Positions 45,826 through 54,564 of a stretch of DNA of 64,000 nt are shown here, in pieces. Both the position numbers and the translations under genes were made by a program. Numbering within the stretch: the stretch's first letter is position 1; each line of letters opens with the position of its first letter. Source of the stretch: Enterococcus sp. 9E7_DIV0242 (GTDB taxonomy: Bacteria; Bacillota; Bacilli; Lactobacillales; Enterococcaceae); contig NZ_CP147247.1 in the NCBI RefSeq assembly GCF_002140975.2, forward strand, positions 4,267,001 to 4,331,000, in the 5' to 3' direction. Below the pieces are notes generated by a model, which did no database searches, had not been told where the DNA came from, and saw only the letters and a program-made list of their open reading frames with translations.

Positions 45826-46733
45826 TGCGCGTTCTCCTTTACCGCAGCGTGTCCACCAAATTGGTTTCTAAGTAAGGCGACAACCTTTTCAGCAGTCCGA
45901 TCTTTGCTTTCAGAGGAATAACGGAAGAGAAGTGACTGTGTGATAACAGGAGCAGCTATTTTCAAGCGTAAGGCTTCTTCGATTGTCCATTGACCTTCAC
46001 CAGAGGAAGGGATGACACCTTCGATTGCATCAAGCTGCTCCGGAGCACGAAAGATATTTTCTGTCAGCTCCATCAGCCAGCTGCGAATGACAGAGCCGTG
46101 ATTGAAAACATTGGCTGTTTTTTCCAAATCATAATCAAAGGGTGCGTGAGCAAGGATATCAAAACCTTCAGCAATGGACTGCATCATGCCATATTCGATA
46201 CCGTTATGAATCATTTTTAAGTAATGTCCGCTACCGGAAGGACCACAATAGAGTGCGCCATCAGGTACGCAAAGGTCCATAATAAGTGGCTCGATTGTTT
46301 GATAGTGCTTCGGATCACCACCAACCATCATGCAAGCACCGTTTGTCGCACCTTCGACACCTCCAGATGTACCTACATCTAAAAAGAAAACGCCGTGCGC
46401 ACGACACGCTTGCTCATTTTCTTGGCTATCCGTATATTTTGAATTACCGGCATCGATGATCGTGTCGCCTTCTTTGAGAAAAGGGAGGCATTCACGAACC
46501 ATTTGATTGGTTAGCTTTCCGGCCGGAAGCATTAACCAAATCAATCGTTTTTCTCCTTCTCGTGCTGTCAGCAGCTCAGATAATGTGGGATAGAAGGTAG
46601 CGCCCAGTTCTTCAGAAGGTTGCTTTAAATCACGGTTGATGTCTGTGCAGTGAATCGAATAGCTGCTATTTTGAGATAAATTTGTTAGAATGCCCATGCC
46701 CATTTTTCCTAAGCCAATCATTTCGATATTCAT
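45822..46733 (-). CDS. gnd: 6-phosphogluconate dehydrogenase, short (NAD-preferring) type
   Basis: A 303-residue decarboxylating 6-phosphogluconate dehydrogenase of the short YqeC/GntZ type; the standard form has about 470 residues. Motifs: GLGKMGMGIL (residues 7-16), IDAGNSKY, GTSGGVEGATNGACMMVGG and the catalytic KMIHNGIEYGM. It oxidises 6-phosphogluconate to ribulose-5-phosphate and CO2. AGGAGAAGACGGCAA stands before ATG 46733 on its strand. It overlaps gntK by 4 bp and is separated from the GH1 gene by a hairpin-containing 122-bp spacer. Confidence 0.9.
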   Translation of the reverse strand: MNIEMIGLGKMGMGILTNLSQNSSYSIHCTDINRDLKQPSEELGATFYPTLSELLTAREGEKRLIWLMLPAGKLTNQMVRECLPFLKEGDTIIDAGNSKYTDSQENEQACRAHGVFFLDVGTSGGVEGATNGACMMVGGDPKHYQTIEPLIMDLCVPDGALYCGPSGSGHYLKMIHNGIEYGMMQSIAEGFDILAHAPFDYDLEKTANVFNHGSVIRSWLMELTENIFRAPEQLDAIEGVIPSSGEGQWTIEEALRLKIAAPVITQSLLFRYSSESKDRTAEKVVALLRNQFGGHAAVKENAQ

Positions 46734-46772
46734 TTGCCGTCTTCTCCTGTCTATAGTAATCTTCTGTCAGTC

Positions 46773-46842
46773 AAAAACTCCCCTTAAACAAGTCGACTTC
46801 ATTTTCAAAATAGGGAAGTCTATCTGAATAAGGAGAGTTTTT
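46773..46842. repeat. Long inverted repeat between the GH1 gene and gnd
   Basis: AAAAACTCCCCTTA and TAAGGAGAGTTTTT are the outer arms (one mismatch), with further pairing inside. On either strand the stem ends in TTTTT, so it could act as a partial terminator or mRNA-processing point that lowers gnd-gntK expression. Confidence 0.6.
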
Positions 46843-46855
46843 GGGAAAGGGAAAG

Positions 46856-48259
46856 TTAGTCCGGAAGAATCAGCTGACGTTCAGTAACTAACTGTTTATA
46901 CCAAAATCCGGATTTCTTCAATGTTCGTGTTCGCTCTTCATTCAGCTCGATTCGGACTAAACCATAGCGATTCTTGAAGGCGTTCATTGGGGATACACAG
47001 TCGGTAAATGCCCATAGCATGTAGCCTTCACAATTTGCGCCTTCCTCTATGGCACGAAGCAACCAGCTTAGGTGCTGTGAAATAAAATCGATACGGTAAT
47101 CGTCCTGCACCTGTCCAGCTTCATCCATGTATTGCTCTTCCTGTTCACGGCCCATGCCGTTTTCAGTAACAAGCCACGGGATGTTGCTGTAATTCTCCTT
47201 CAAATACACAGCCATATCATACATGACTTTAGGATAAATTTCCCAACCACGCGAGTTGTTCATCTTTCTGCCTGGAAGATCGAAGGTTTCGTAGAACATC
47301 TCCGGATGGAAAGGTGTCTCAGCATTCCATTGATAGCGTGGCGCTCGTACTCGTTTTGGATAGTATTGGTTGATCCCAAGAAAATCTACTGTATTATTTT
47401 TGATGATCGCCAATTCTTCTTTGGTTGATGGGAACATAATATCATGTGTATGGCATAAATCAAGTAGCTCTTTAGGGTACTCACCAAGAATCATCGGATC
47501 AAAAAAGACTTTATTGAAGAATAAATCGTACATGTGCGCTGCTTTTTGATCGTGTGCAGCACTTGAACGCGAGTAAACCATTTCTGGGTTCAGAATGCAG
47601 CCGATCCGTCCAGCGTATTCATTTTCATGAAACAGCTTGACTACTTTTGCTGTAGCCAATGCTTTGTGGTAATTCCAAGTCATCCATTTTTTTGTATCCT
47701 GTTCGTGAGGCCAACGGACAGCATCCAGATAACAGCGTGTTTGTGGAACGATAGGCTCGTTGAAGGTAAACCATTGTGTGACCCGATCGCCATAACGCTT
47801 GAAAGCAATTTCGGCATAGCGAGTGTATAAGTCGACAACCTCCTTTGAGCTCCAGCCGTCATATTTATCCAATAGGACAGCAGGTACTTCGTAATGCTCC
47901 AGACAGAGCATTGGTTCCACATTCGCAGCTATCAGGCTGTCTACAACAGCATCGATATGAGTAGCGTAATCTTCATCAACGATCAGTTTTTCATGATCTG
48001 TAAAGAAGCGAGCCCAGTTGATAGATGTTCGATAATGGGTTAGCTTAATTTCTTTCATTAAATCAATGTCTTTTTGGTAATTTTCCATAAAGTTTGTTGC
48101 AACATCCGGTCCATAGCCGTCATGCCAGACAAACGTTTCATTTTTGAACCACAAATCGAGGAAGGAATCCTGATTGTCCTTTTTTCCTTTCCAGCCTTCT
48201 GTCTGCCAAGCAGATGAAGCCGCTCCAATAACGAAGTTTTCTGGAATAGTTAATTTCAT
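46856..48259 (-). CDS. 6-phospho-beta-glucosidase, GH1
   Basis: A 467-residue GH1 enzyme. Acid/base Glu 168 in TFNEPI and nucleophile Glu 366 in VTENGMG. The phosphate-binding signature of 6-phospho-beta-glycosidases appears as SPMNAFKNRYG (Ser 423, Lys 429, Tyr 432), where non-phospho enzymes have other residues. It should split a PTS-imported, 6-phosphorylated beta-glucoside into glucose-6-phosphate and an aglycone. AGGTACTATC precedes ATG 48259 on its strand. The following gnd and gntK suggest the aglycone may be gluconate. Confidence 0.9.
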   Translation of the reverse strand: MKLTIPENFVIGAASSAWQTEGWKGKKDNQDSFLDLWFKNETFVWHDGYGPDVATNFMENYQKDIDLMKEIKLTHYRTSINWARFFTDHEKLIVDEDYATHIDAVVDSLIAANVEPMLCLEHYEVPAVLLDKYDGWSSKEVVDLYTRYAEIAFKRYGDRVTQWFTFNEPIVPQTRCYLDAVRWPHEQDTKKWMTWNYHKALATAKVVKLFHENEYAGRIGCILNPEMVYSRSSAAHDQKAAHMYDLFFNKVFFDPMILGEYPKELLDLCHTHDIMFPSTKEELAIIKNNTVDFLGINQYYPKRVRAPRYQWNAETPFHPEMFYETFDLPGRKMNNSRGWEIYPKVMYDMAVYLKENYSNIPWLVTENGMGREQEEQYMDEAGQVQDDYRIDFISQHLSWLLRAIEEGANCEGYMLWAFTDCVSPMNAFKNRYGLVRIELNEERTRTLKKSGFWYKQLVTERQLILPD

Positions 48260-48281
48260 GATAGTACCTCCGAAAGAGAAT

Positions 48282-49595
48282 TTATTCAGCTGATTGCAGC
48301 TGTTGACGATTGGATACTTTTACAAATGGCAGATAAATCAAGACGGAAACAATGATACAGACCAGCTGTGTGATTACCGCACCGAAATCACCGGCAGTTG
48401 CCAGATAGCCATTGACTAGTGGTGGCATTGGCCAAGGGACCATAACAACTGCTTTGGCTGCAAAACCAAGATAGGTCGCAACATAGCCGATTGTTCCTGT
48501 AACTAAAGGTGTTAAGATGAACGGAATAGCTAGAATTGGATTGAGCATGATTGGCAATCCGAAAATCAATGGTTCATTGATATTGAAAATGCCTGGAGCT
48601 GCAGACAGCTTGGAAATTTCTTTCATGTCGTCTCGTTTTCCTACTAAGAATATAGCAATCAACAGCCCGATTGTCACCCCGGAACCGCCCATGCTCATGT
48701 ACATATCCCAAAATGGCATAGTGATAATGTTCGGTATTTCTTTTCCGGCTTCAAAGGCTTCTGTGTTGACAGCAATTGCAGCTAAAAGCAATGGTTCTCT
48801 GACTGGTTTGACCATTTGATTTCCGTGAATCCCAATAACCCAAAATACTTGGGCGATAAACATTAATAATAGAATACCGGGTAGGCCCTGTACCACATTT
48901 TCCAGAGGTTTTTGTACAAGATTGTAGATGATGTCATACATATACATGCCAGTCATTGCTTTGACTGCAAAACCAAGCGTAGCGATTCCCGAAACGGTTA
49001 GAATCGTTGGAAATAGAGCAGAGAAGCTTACAGAAACATTTGTCGGTACAGTATCCGGCATCTTTAGCTTCAGTCGATCTTGTTTGCCTAACCAGCAATA
49101 TAGCTCAATAGATAGGATAGCGATGAACATGCCTAGAAATAGCCCTTTTGTATCTGTAAATTGCTTAGCCAATACATTTTCTGCGATGACGGATTTCTCT
49201 TCAAAAAGAAATTCAAAGGTGGTCGGGTTGACAGAAAGATAAGACATAACCGCTACAATACCAGGAAAAACACCCTTGACCTGATTTAATTTTGCCAGCT
49301 CAATACCTATTAGAAAAACGGCGTAAATTGTCAGAAAGCTGAGTGTCACATAAGAAATGCTGTTTGCAATGGGCTTTAATGCGCCAAGAAATTGGAGCGG
49401 ACCAAGCTGAGCCAGTCCATTTTCCGTATCAAAAACCATGGCAGAAAACAAGGTTCCAAAAGCACCGGTAATGATGACCGGTATCAGTGCGGCGAATGCT
49501 TCTTTAATTACTTTGATGTAACGAAGGCTATTGATTTTTGTTGCGACATTGCCTAGAACATCAGCGAACTTGTCCATAAAACTTCGATTTTCCAT
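48282..49595 (-). CDS. PTS EIIC membrane permease, lactose/cellobiose family
   Basis: A 437-residue permease with ~10 membrane segments. Family segments: FWVIGIHGNQMVKPVREPLL and FNINEPLIFGLPIMLNPI. The start MENRSFMDKFADVLG at 49595 is set by GGGGGAACTATTA; an upstream in-frame start would overlap uxuA. It lies 13 bp after uxuA and 22 bp before the GH1 gene. No EIIA or EIIB is in the operon, so shared cellobiose-type components must come from elsewhere. Confidence 0.9.
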   Translation of the reverse strand: MENRSFMDKFADVLGNVATKINSLRYIKVIKEAFAALIPVIITGAFGTLFSAMVFDTENGLAQLGPLQFLGALKPIANSISYVTLSFLTIYAVFLIGIELAKLNQVKGVFPGIVAVMSYLSVNPTTFEFLFEEKSVIAENVLAKQFTDTKGLFLGMFIAILSIELYCWLGKQDRLKLKMPDTVPTNVSVSFSALFPTILTVSGIATLGFAVKAMTGMYMYDIIYNLVQKPLENVVQGLPGILLLMFIAQVFWVIGIHGNQMVKPVREPLLLAAIAVNTEAFEAGKEIPNIITMPFWDMYMSMGGSGVTIGLLIAIFLVGKRDDMKEISKLSAAPGIFNINEPLIFGLPIMLNPILAIPFILTPLVTGTIGYVATYLGFAAKAVVMVPWPMPPLVNGYLATAGDFGAVITQLVCIIVSVLIYLPFVKVSNRQQLQSAE

Positions 49596-49608
49596 TAATA
49601 GTTCCCCC

Positions 49609-50646
49609 TTAATAATGTAAAGCTTCCCAAATACCATTTAAGTAACTTGCGCCAAGTGCCCGATCGTACAACCCATATCCCGGACGTCCATTTTCTCCCC
49701 AAATCATCCTTCCGTGGTCTGGCCTTACATAGCCATTGTAGTGGTATTGCTTCAATAGAGAGAAAACTTTGACCATGTCGACGGAACCATATTTAGACAT
49801 ATGGGCCGTTTCTTCAAAGCTGTTATCTGCATGAAGTAGGATGTTGCGTGTATGCATGAAGTGAACTTTTCCTTTTTTTAAATAATCCTCAAGCATAGCA
49901 TAGATATCATTATCATTTCTTGCGCCCAATGATCCGGTACAGAAAGTCACGCCGTTAGCTGAACTCGGATTGAGCTCAAATAATCGTTGAAATGCCGCAT
50001 TATCTGTAATGATCCTAGGTAAACCAAAAATGGGGTAGGGCGGGTCATCGGGATGAATCGCCATGTTGATCCCAACTTCTTCAGCAACTGGAATGATTTC
50101 ATTTAAAAAATAGCCCAGATTTTCCCAAAGGTCATCTTCTGTTACAGACTGATACGCTTCGAATAACGCTTTCAATTCGTGTTTTGAATAAGATTCGTCC
50201 CAACCGGGAAGTGAAAAGTCTTCTGTTAACGGATCAAGAGAAGTGATTTCCTTTAGGTCAAGTGCCAATGAGGAAGAAGAATCCTCGTTGATGAAGTTCA
50301 AATCTGTTCGTGTCCAGTCAAAGACCGGCATAAAATTATAGCAAATCGTCTTGACACCAACTTGGGCTAATCGTCTGATGTTTTCCTTGTAATTCTCGAT
50401 ATATTTGCTTCTTGTCGCTTTTCCTAACTTGATATCCTCATGTACGGGTACACTTTCTACCACTTCAAAGTGCATTCCATGTGCTTCGACGTCGGATTTT
50501 AGTGATTGGATATCTTTTTCCGGCCATAATTCTCCGACTGGAACAGAGTATATAGCGCTGACGATTCCCGTCATATTAGGGATTTGTCGAATGTAACCAA
50601 GAGGAATCGGATCAGATGGACCATACCATCTAAAACTAAATTTCAT
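49609..50646 (-). CDS. uxuA: Mannonate dehydratase family protein
   Basis: A 345-residue member of the UxuA family, which dehydrates D-mannonate to 2-keto-3-deoxygluconate in glucuronate breakdown. Signatures: ICYNFMPVFDWTRTDL, MAIHPDDPPYP, FCTGSLGAR, KVHFMHTRNI and RPDHGRMIWGE. It is the first gene of the operon after a strong promoter and GntR operators. The expected glucuronate partners (uxaC, uxuB, kdgK, kdgA) are not nearby. The neighbours are instead gluconate-type genes, so it may act on another aldonic acid. Confidence 0.9.
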   Translation of the reverse strand: MKFSFRWYGPSDPIPLGYIRQIPNMTGIVSAIYSVPVGELWPEKDIQSLKSDVEAHGMHFEVVESVPVHEDIKLGKATRSKYIENYKENIRRLAQVGVKTICYNFMPVFDWTRTDLNFINEDSSSSLALDLKEITSLDPLTEDFSLPGWDESYSKHELKALFEAYQSVTEDDLWENLGYFLNEIIPVAEEVGINMAIHPDDPPYPIFGLPRIITDNAAFQRLFELNPSSANGVTFCTGSLGARNDNDIYAMLEDYLKKGKVHFMHTRNILLHADNSFEETAHMSKYGSVDMVKVFSLLKQYHYNGYVRPDHGRMIWGENGRPGYGLYDRALGASYLNGIWEALHY

Positions 50647-50665
50647 AGTTGTTCTCCTTTCTTAA

Positions 50666-50724
50666 TCATCTGATGAATTTAATATAAAATACATCGGATG
50701 ATTTGTCAATAGAAAACGTTTACT
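50666..50724 (-). promoter_or_regulatory. Promoter, GntR operators and cre of the uxuA operon
   Basis: On the minus strand TTGACA (50704-50709) and TATATT (50681-50686) are exactly 17 bp apart. CATCGGATG (50692-50700) lies inside the spacer and TCATCTGATGA (50666-50676) at the probable start, both fitting a FadR/UxuR-type GntR operator. A cre-like AGAAAACGTTTACT (50711-50724) lies just upstream of the -35 box. Confidence 0.8.
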
Positions 50725-50816
50725 TTTTGGTTGACGAATAAAATTTATTAGGTGGAGCAGATTGAAGGTTAGGAAAGTGGTCTAAAAATAAGAGGGAATT
50801 TACGTATAAAAATGGA

Positions 50817-50853
50817 AAAAAGGACCGAGGAAAATAGCTCCCCAGCCCTTTTG
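50817..50853 (-). terminator. Terminator of the GntR gene
   Basis: On the minus strand AAAGGGCTGGGGAGC pairs imperfectly with a CCTCGGTCCTTT arm and a T-run follows. It isolates the regulator gene from the uxuA operon, which has its own promoter. Confidence 0.7.
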
Positions 50854-50868
50854 ATTCCATTCATATAG

Positions 50869-51579
50869 TTATAGATGAGATTGCTTCGTTTTTGCTTGCT
50901 CGAAGTGATTCAGATTCATTCGATTATAAGCCATATGGACGGTCATAGCATCGAAAGCTGCATCGCTGTCATGCTTTTTGATGGCTGCAACAATTTCTCT
51001 ATGCAGTAAAATTGTTTCTTCCTTGACTCGTTGATTGGTGTAGCTATCACTATAGAGGAACATCGATTCGTTGATAACTGGAATCAGATGATGCATGGCT
51101 ACGTTATTACTGGCTTTCGCAATCAAAGAATGGAATTCAACGTCAAGGTTTAATTGACGTTCGGTATCTGTATCCATAGCTTCCTCAATGGCGATGCGCA
51201 CATGGTCGATTGCTTGAATTTCTTCTTCTGTAGCATTAGCTGCAGCTAATGCAGCTACACGAGGTTCTAAGATATAGCGGATTTCAAACAGATCCTTGGT
51301 CAGCTTGAATGTGTCCTTTACAAGACCGAAGCCCAATGGATCGTCCGCTATTCCCTTTTTCTTACTGATGAAGGTTCCAGCACCCTGTTTGACTTCCAAC
51401 ACATTACGAGAAGCAAGGGAACGAACGGCTTCTCTGATGGTGCTCCGTCCCACGGCTAACTCTTTTGCCAGTTCGTATTCGTTCGGCAGTCTGTCGCCAA
51501 TCTGCAACTCGTGTGCATGTATGTAATTGATAATTGAATCTGCTACTTGTTCAGGTAGTTTTTTTCCTATGTTTTCCAT
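50869..51579 (-). CDS. GntR family transcriptional regulator (FadR subfamily)
   Basis: A 236-residue GntR regulator: winged HTH (LPNEYELAKELAVGRSTIRE, residues ~31-50) and an all-helical FCD ligand domain with the metal-binding Asp/His set (LDVEFHSLIAKAS, HREIVAAIKKHD, MTVHM). FCD regulators of the UxuR/GntR type sense sugar acids. The same CATC-N-GATG element appears before the uxuA operon and before this gene, supporting control of both. ATG 51579 has AGGGATCAAG upstream on its strand. Confidence 0.9.
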   Translation of the reverse strand: MENIGKKLPEQVADSIINYIHAHELQIGDRLPNEYELAKELAVGRSTIREAVRSLASRNVLEVKQGAGTFISKKKGIADDPLGFGLVKDTFKLTKDLFEIRYILEPRVAALAAANATEEEIQAIDHVRIAIEEAMDTDTERQLNLDVEFHSLIAKASNNVAMHHLIPVINESMFLYSDSYTNQRVKEETILLHREIVAAIKKHDSDAAFDAMTVHMAYNRMNLNHFEQAKTKQSHL

Positions 51580-51592
51580 CTTGATCCCTCAC

Positions 51593-51608
51593 TTGTCTGA
51601 TGAATGTA
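51593..51608 (-). promoter_or_regulatory. Half-matching GntR operator before the regulator's own gene
   Basis: TTGTCTGATGAATG, just upstream of the GntR start, shares TCTGATGAAT with the operator at 50669-50679. It suggests autoregulation. Confidence 0.5.
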
Positions 51609-51702
51609 TTGTATCTCACTTTTTTAGTAGTTGCAAATCGCTCAAATAGATCAGAAAGGTAGGATGACTTTGTGAGGGCATCGCTGAGTCAGAAGAAATA
51701 AT

Positions 51703-51752
51703 AAAAATCCCAAGACTTTCTCTGAATTATTCTTTGGAGAGTGGTCTTGGGA
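51703..51752 (-). terminator. Terminator of the TIGR03943/permease pair
   Basis: Read on the minus strand, TCCCAAGACCACTCTCC pairs imperfectly with GAGAAAGTCTTGGGA and is followed by TTTTTATT. Confidence 0.85.
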
Positions 51753-51765
51753 CCATGATCAATAG

Positions 51766-52608
51766 TTAAAATGTTCGATAAACATATTCGTTTTTAGGGG
51801 GTGCAATTTTTGTTGCTGTAGATACGGTAACGATCGGAAGTGTCCGTTTGAACGGATGATAGTAATCCGTTGTAATCGTACCTTTGATTTCCACCCAGTC
51901 GTTATTGTTGAATGATACGTCTTGAGGTAACTGGGTAAGGAGTCCAAAGACACCTGCATCAGCAACACAATGGATAATCCCAAAGCGGAAAACAAACGCA
52001 TTGGCTGCTGTATCATCCTTTGAATGAAAAACAAAGCCCTTGAAGGAGACTGTTTTTCCGAGAAAGTCACTTGGGTAGTTGTAAATCAGCTCCATGACCT
52101 CCAGATAATTCTCATCAGTGATTGTAAGAACCTCTTTATCTTCATATTCGCTCATCAAATCTTTCATCTGCTGTTCGTAGTCAGATTTTTCAAAGAAGAT
52201 ACTTGTGTCCGGCTTCAGATACTGTGTTTGAACATCAGGATCGCCAGTTGATTCTTTGCTTAAAGGAAATTGAAACCCTTTCGCTTCAACGATGGTTGTA
52301 TCTAAGCTGACCGTTGGAAATGCAAAGCCGACAATTAGGGGCAATGCTAAAAGAATATAGGCACTTAACTGTTGAATAGGTTTTTGCTTGTGGTGATGGT
52401 GTCCTTCTCTATGGGTGTGCTCCTGTTCTTCGTCCTTGTCATTGTTCATCCAAAGGAACAACTGAAAAACAGCGAGAATCAAAGATAATGCCATTGATAA
52501 AACAGCTAAATAACGATAATGAACATTGATATATTGATTGAGTTTTCCGGAAATCTGTAAGGACATCATAAGTAGAGCGTAACCGGCGAAAATAATAAAG
52601 CGAACCAT
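51766..52608 (-). CDS. TIGR03943 family membrane protein (YcgQ-like)
   Basis: A 280-residue protein with hydrophobic segments near residues 4-20, 30-52 and 80-100, then a soluble extracellular-side domain of OB-like look (GKTVSFKGFVFHSKDD, RFGIIHCVADAGVFG, WVEIKGTITTDYY). A histidine-rich loop (EHTHREGHHHHKQK, ~residues 63-76) stands between the membrane segments and may bind metal. The Bacillus homologue YcgQ is encoded with YcgR, a zinc-responsive permease pair; the same pairing occurs here. No Zur-type operator was seen. Confidence 0.82.
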   Translation of the reverse strand: MVRFIIFAGYALLMMSLQISGKLNQYINVHYRYLAVLSMALSLILAVFQLFLWMNNDKDEEQEHTHREGHHHHKQKPIQQLSAYILLALPLIVGFAFPTVSLDTTIVEAKGFQFPLSKESTGDPDVQTQYLKPDTSIFFEKSDYEQQMKDLMSEYEDKEVLTITDENYLEVMELIYNYPSDFLGKTVSFKGFVFHSKDDTAANAFVFRFGIIHCVADAGVFGLLTQLPQDVSFNNNDWVEIKGTITTDYYHPFKRTLPIVTVSTATKIAPPKNEYVYRTF

Positions 52609-52620
52609 GTGTCTTCCTCC

Positions 52621-53538
52621 TTAAACAAAATAGGCATATGCTGCTGTCAGAACAGTGATTAAACCAACAAATTTGAGCATAAAGGAACCTTTAAAATAGC
52701 GTTTCATCATCAATAGATTTTTGATATCCACCATCGGACCGAAAATGAGGAAACCGACAACAGGGCCGGTACCGAATAAGCTGAGCAAGGAGGAACCGAT
52801 AAACGCATCTGCCTCTGAGCAGAGGGACAAGACGAACGCCATCAAAATCATCACTGCAATTGCCAGCAGCTTTGTTTGTCCAAATTGAAGGATGGCGGCA
52901 GTTGGTAGATAGGTCTGCATAGCTGAAGCAAGTAATGCGCCGATAATCAGATAACGTCCGGTGTCGAAGAATTCATCAATGCCGTGAGTGATCACTTCTT
53001 TTGATTTAGAGAGAAAAGACGTGGTGGATTCATGAGGAGCATCAGTCGAGCAAGCTGCTGCTTCATCAGCTGTCTCTTGTGTTTCCTCTTTTATTAGAAT
53101 GGGCTCTTTATTGATAAAAGCCAGCCAGAAGCCAACCGCAAAGGCAATCAGCATACTGCCGCCAACACGCCAAAAGACAAATTGCCATGAATTACTAAAA
53201 GCAATATAGGTAGAAAATAATACGATTGGATTGATGATTGGTGCAGTCAACATGAAAGCGAATGCGGTATAGGAAGGCACCCCTTTTTTCAGAAACTGAT
53301 GAACGATCGGTACGATCCCGCACTCGCAGGAAGGAAAGAAGAAGCCTAAGATGCTGCCGAAAAAAATGGAGAGAAATTTATTTTCAGGTAGCAATCGAAT
53401 GACTCGTTCGGGTGTCAGAAAAACATGGATAGCGCCTGATATCAGACAGCCGAGTAAAACAAAAGGGAAAGCTTCAATAACGATGGATAAAAAAATAGTA
53501 CTCATCTGTAAAATAGAATTGGGAAAGATTTGTTCCAT
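52621..53538 (-). CDS. Permease, DUF318/YcgR family
   Basis: A 305-residue integral membrane protein of the ArsP/DUF318 permease family with about eight membrane segments. The cysteine-containing motif FFPSCECGIVPIVHQFLKKG and the second half repeat (LSLCSEADAFIGSSLL) are characteristic. Start MEQIFPN at 53538 is chosen for its GGAGACACG site; a longer frame reaches 53607. It ends 12 bp before the TIGR03943 gene. The transported substrate of YcgR-type proteins is not established; metal-linked roles are suspected. Confidence 0.85.
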   Translation of the reverse strand: MEQIFPNSILQMSTIFLSIVIEAFPFVLLGCLISGAIHVFLTPERVIRLLPENKFLSIFFGSILGFFFPSCECGIVPIVHQFLKKGVPSYTAFAFMLTAPIINPIVLFSTYIAFSNSWQFVFWRVGGSMLIAFAVGFWLAFINKEPILIKEETQETADEAAACSTDAPHESTTSFLSKSKEVITHGIDEFFDTGRYLIIGALLASAMQTYLPTAAILQFGQTKLLAIAVMILMAFVLSLCSEADAFIGSSLLSLFGTGPVVGFLIFGPMVDIKNLLMMKRYFKGSFMLKFVGLITVLTAAYAYFV

Positions 53539-53889
53539 TAGTCGTGTCTCCTTACGTATAAATTGCTGTGTGTATATAAAAATGAATAAATACTTAAAAC
53601 TCCTCATTCATTTAACTCCTTTTTTCTTCATAAAACAAGTTTCTTCGAATAAATTTAAAAGAAAATTCACTCAGCGCTCGCCATAAAAAGGTTTGCTAGA
53701 ATGGTTGGTGTTCTATGATACAGGTCTACCATTGGACGAATAGGGAAGCAGTTGAATAGCTATGCCTAGAGAGAAGGGTCAAAATTTACTGAATGTCAAA
53801 CAAATATAGGATCAGCTACTGCCAAGCAGCTCCTTATTTGTTATATTAATAGATAACAAATGTAATAAAACCTGTGGAAAGGAGCCATG
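53539..53889. promoter_or_regulatory. Divergent intergenic region with a strong inverted repeat
   Basis: No gene. ATTTGTTAT (53836-53844) and ATAACAAAT (53853-53861) form a perfect 9-bp inverted repeat about 30 bp before the response-regulator start. It is a candidate operator for that regulator or a promoter element of the two-component operon. The rest is plain AT-rich sequence. Confidence 0.45.
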
Positions 53890-54564
53890 ATGAAAAAAAT
53901 TTTATTGTTAGAGGACGACGCAAATTTGAATCAGGGAATCACCCTGTGTCTTATAAAGGAAGGGTACGAAGTATATCCCTGTAAAACAATTAATGAAGCG
54001 AAAAAGACCTTTGCTTCTGAAAAAATCAATTTGATTATCAGTGACATCTCTCTTCCCGATGGGAGTGGACTGGATTTCTGTAAAGAGGTTCGACAAAAAT
54101 CAGGGGTCATTATTATTATGCTGACTTCTTATAATCAAGAGTATGATATCGTTTCCGGCTATGAGCATGGTGCGGATGATTATGTGACAAAGCCATTTAG
54201 TTTAATGATACTGGTTTCTAAGGTAAACGCATTGATCAAACGATTGCCGGACAATAATTCAAAGGTGTTTTCTTCGGGGGCACTTCGATTGAATTTATCT
54301 GAGATGAAAGTATTTATTGAAAATGAGCTGGTACAGCTGAGTAAAACGGAAATGCAAATGCTCATTTATTTTATGGAAAACCCTAAGCAAATTCTGACGC
54401 AAGAGCAATTACTTGAAAAGGTTTGGGACAATAAAGGGGACTATGTAGATAGCAACACGGTCTCTGTGAATATCAGCCGATTAAGACAAAAGATAGGGAA
54501 AGAGGAAATAAAGACAGTGAGAGGAGTCGGCTATATATGGGTAAGAGACGTTCAAAAACTCTGA
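53890..54564 (+). CDS. OmpR-type response regulator
   Basis: A 224-residue regulator: receiver domain (KILLLEDDANLNQ; phospho-acceptor Asp ~52 in IISDISLPDGSG; Lys in YVTKPFS) and a C-terminal winged helix (SVNISRLRQKIG, VRGVGYIWV). ATG 53890 with AAAGGAGCC is preferred over the adjacent ATG 53887. It overlaps the kinase gene by 28 bp and precedes an ABC exporter, a layout typical of peptide-sensing and -resistance modules. Confidence 0.93.
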   Translation: MKKILLLEDDANLNQGITLCLIKEGYEVYPCKTINEAKKTFASEKINLIISDISLPDGSGLDFCKEVRQKSGVIIIMLTSYNQEYDIVSGYEHGADDYVTKPFSLMILVSKVNALIKRLPDNNSKVFSSGALRLNLSEMKVFIENELVQLSKTEMQMLIYFMENPKQILTQEQLLEKVWDNKGDYVDSNTVSVNISRLRQKIGKEEIKTVRGVGYIWVRDVQKL

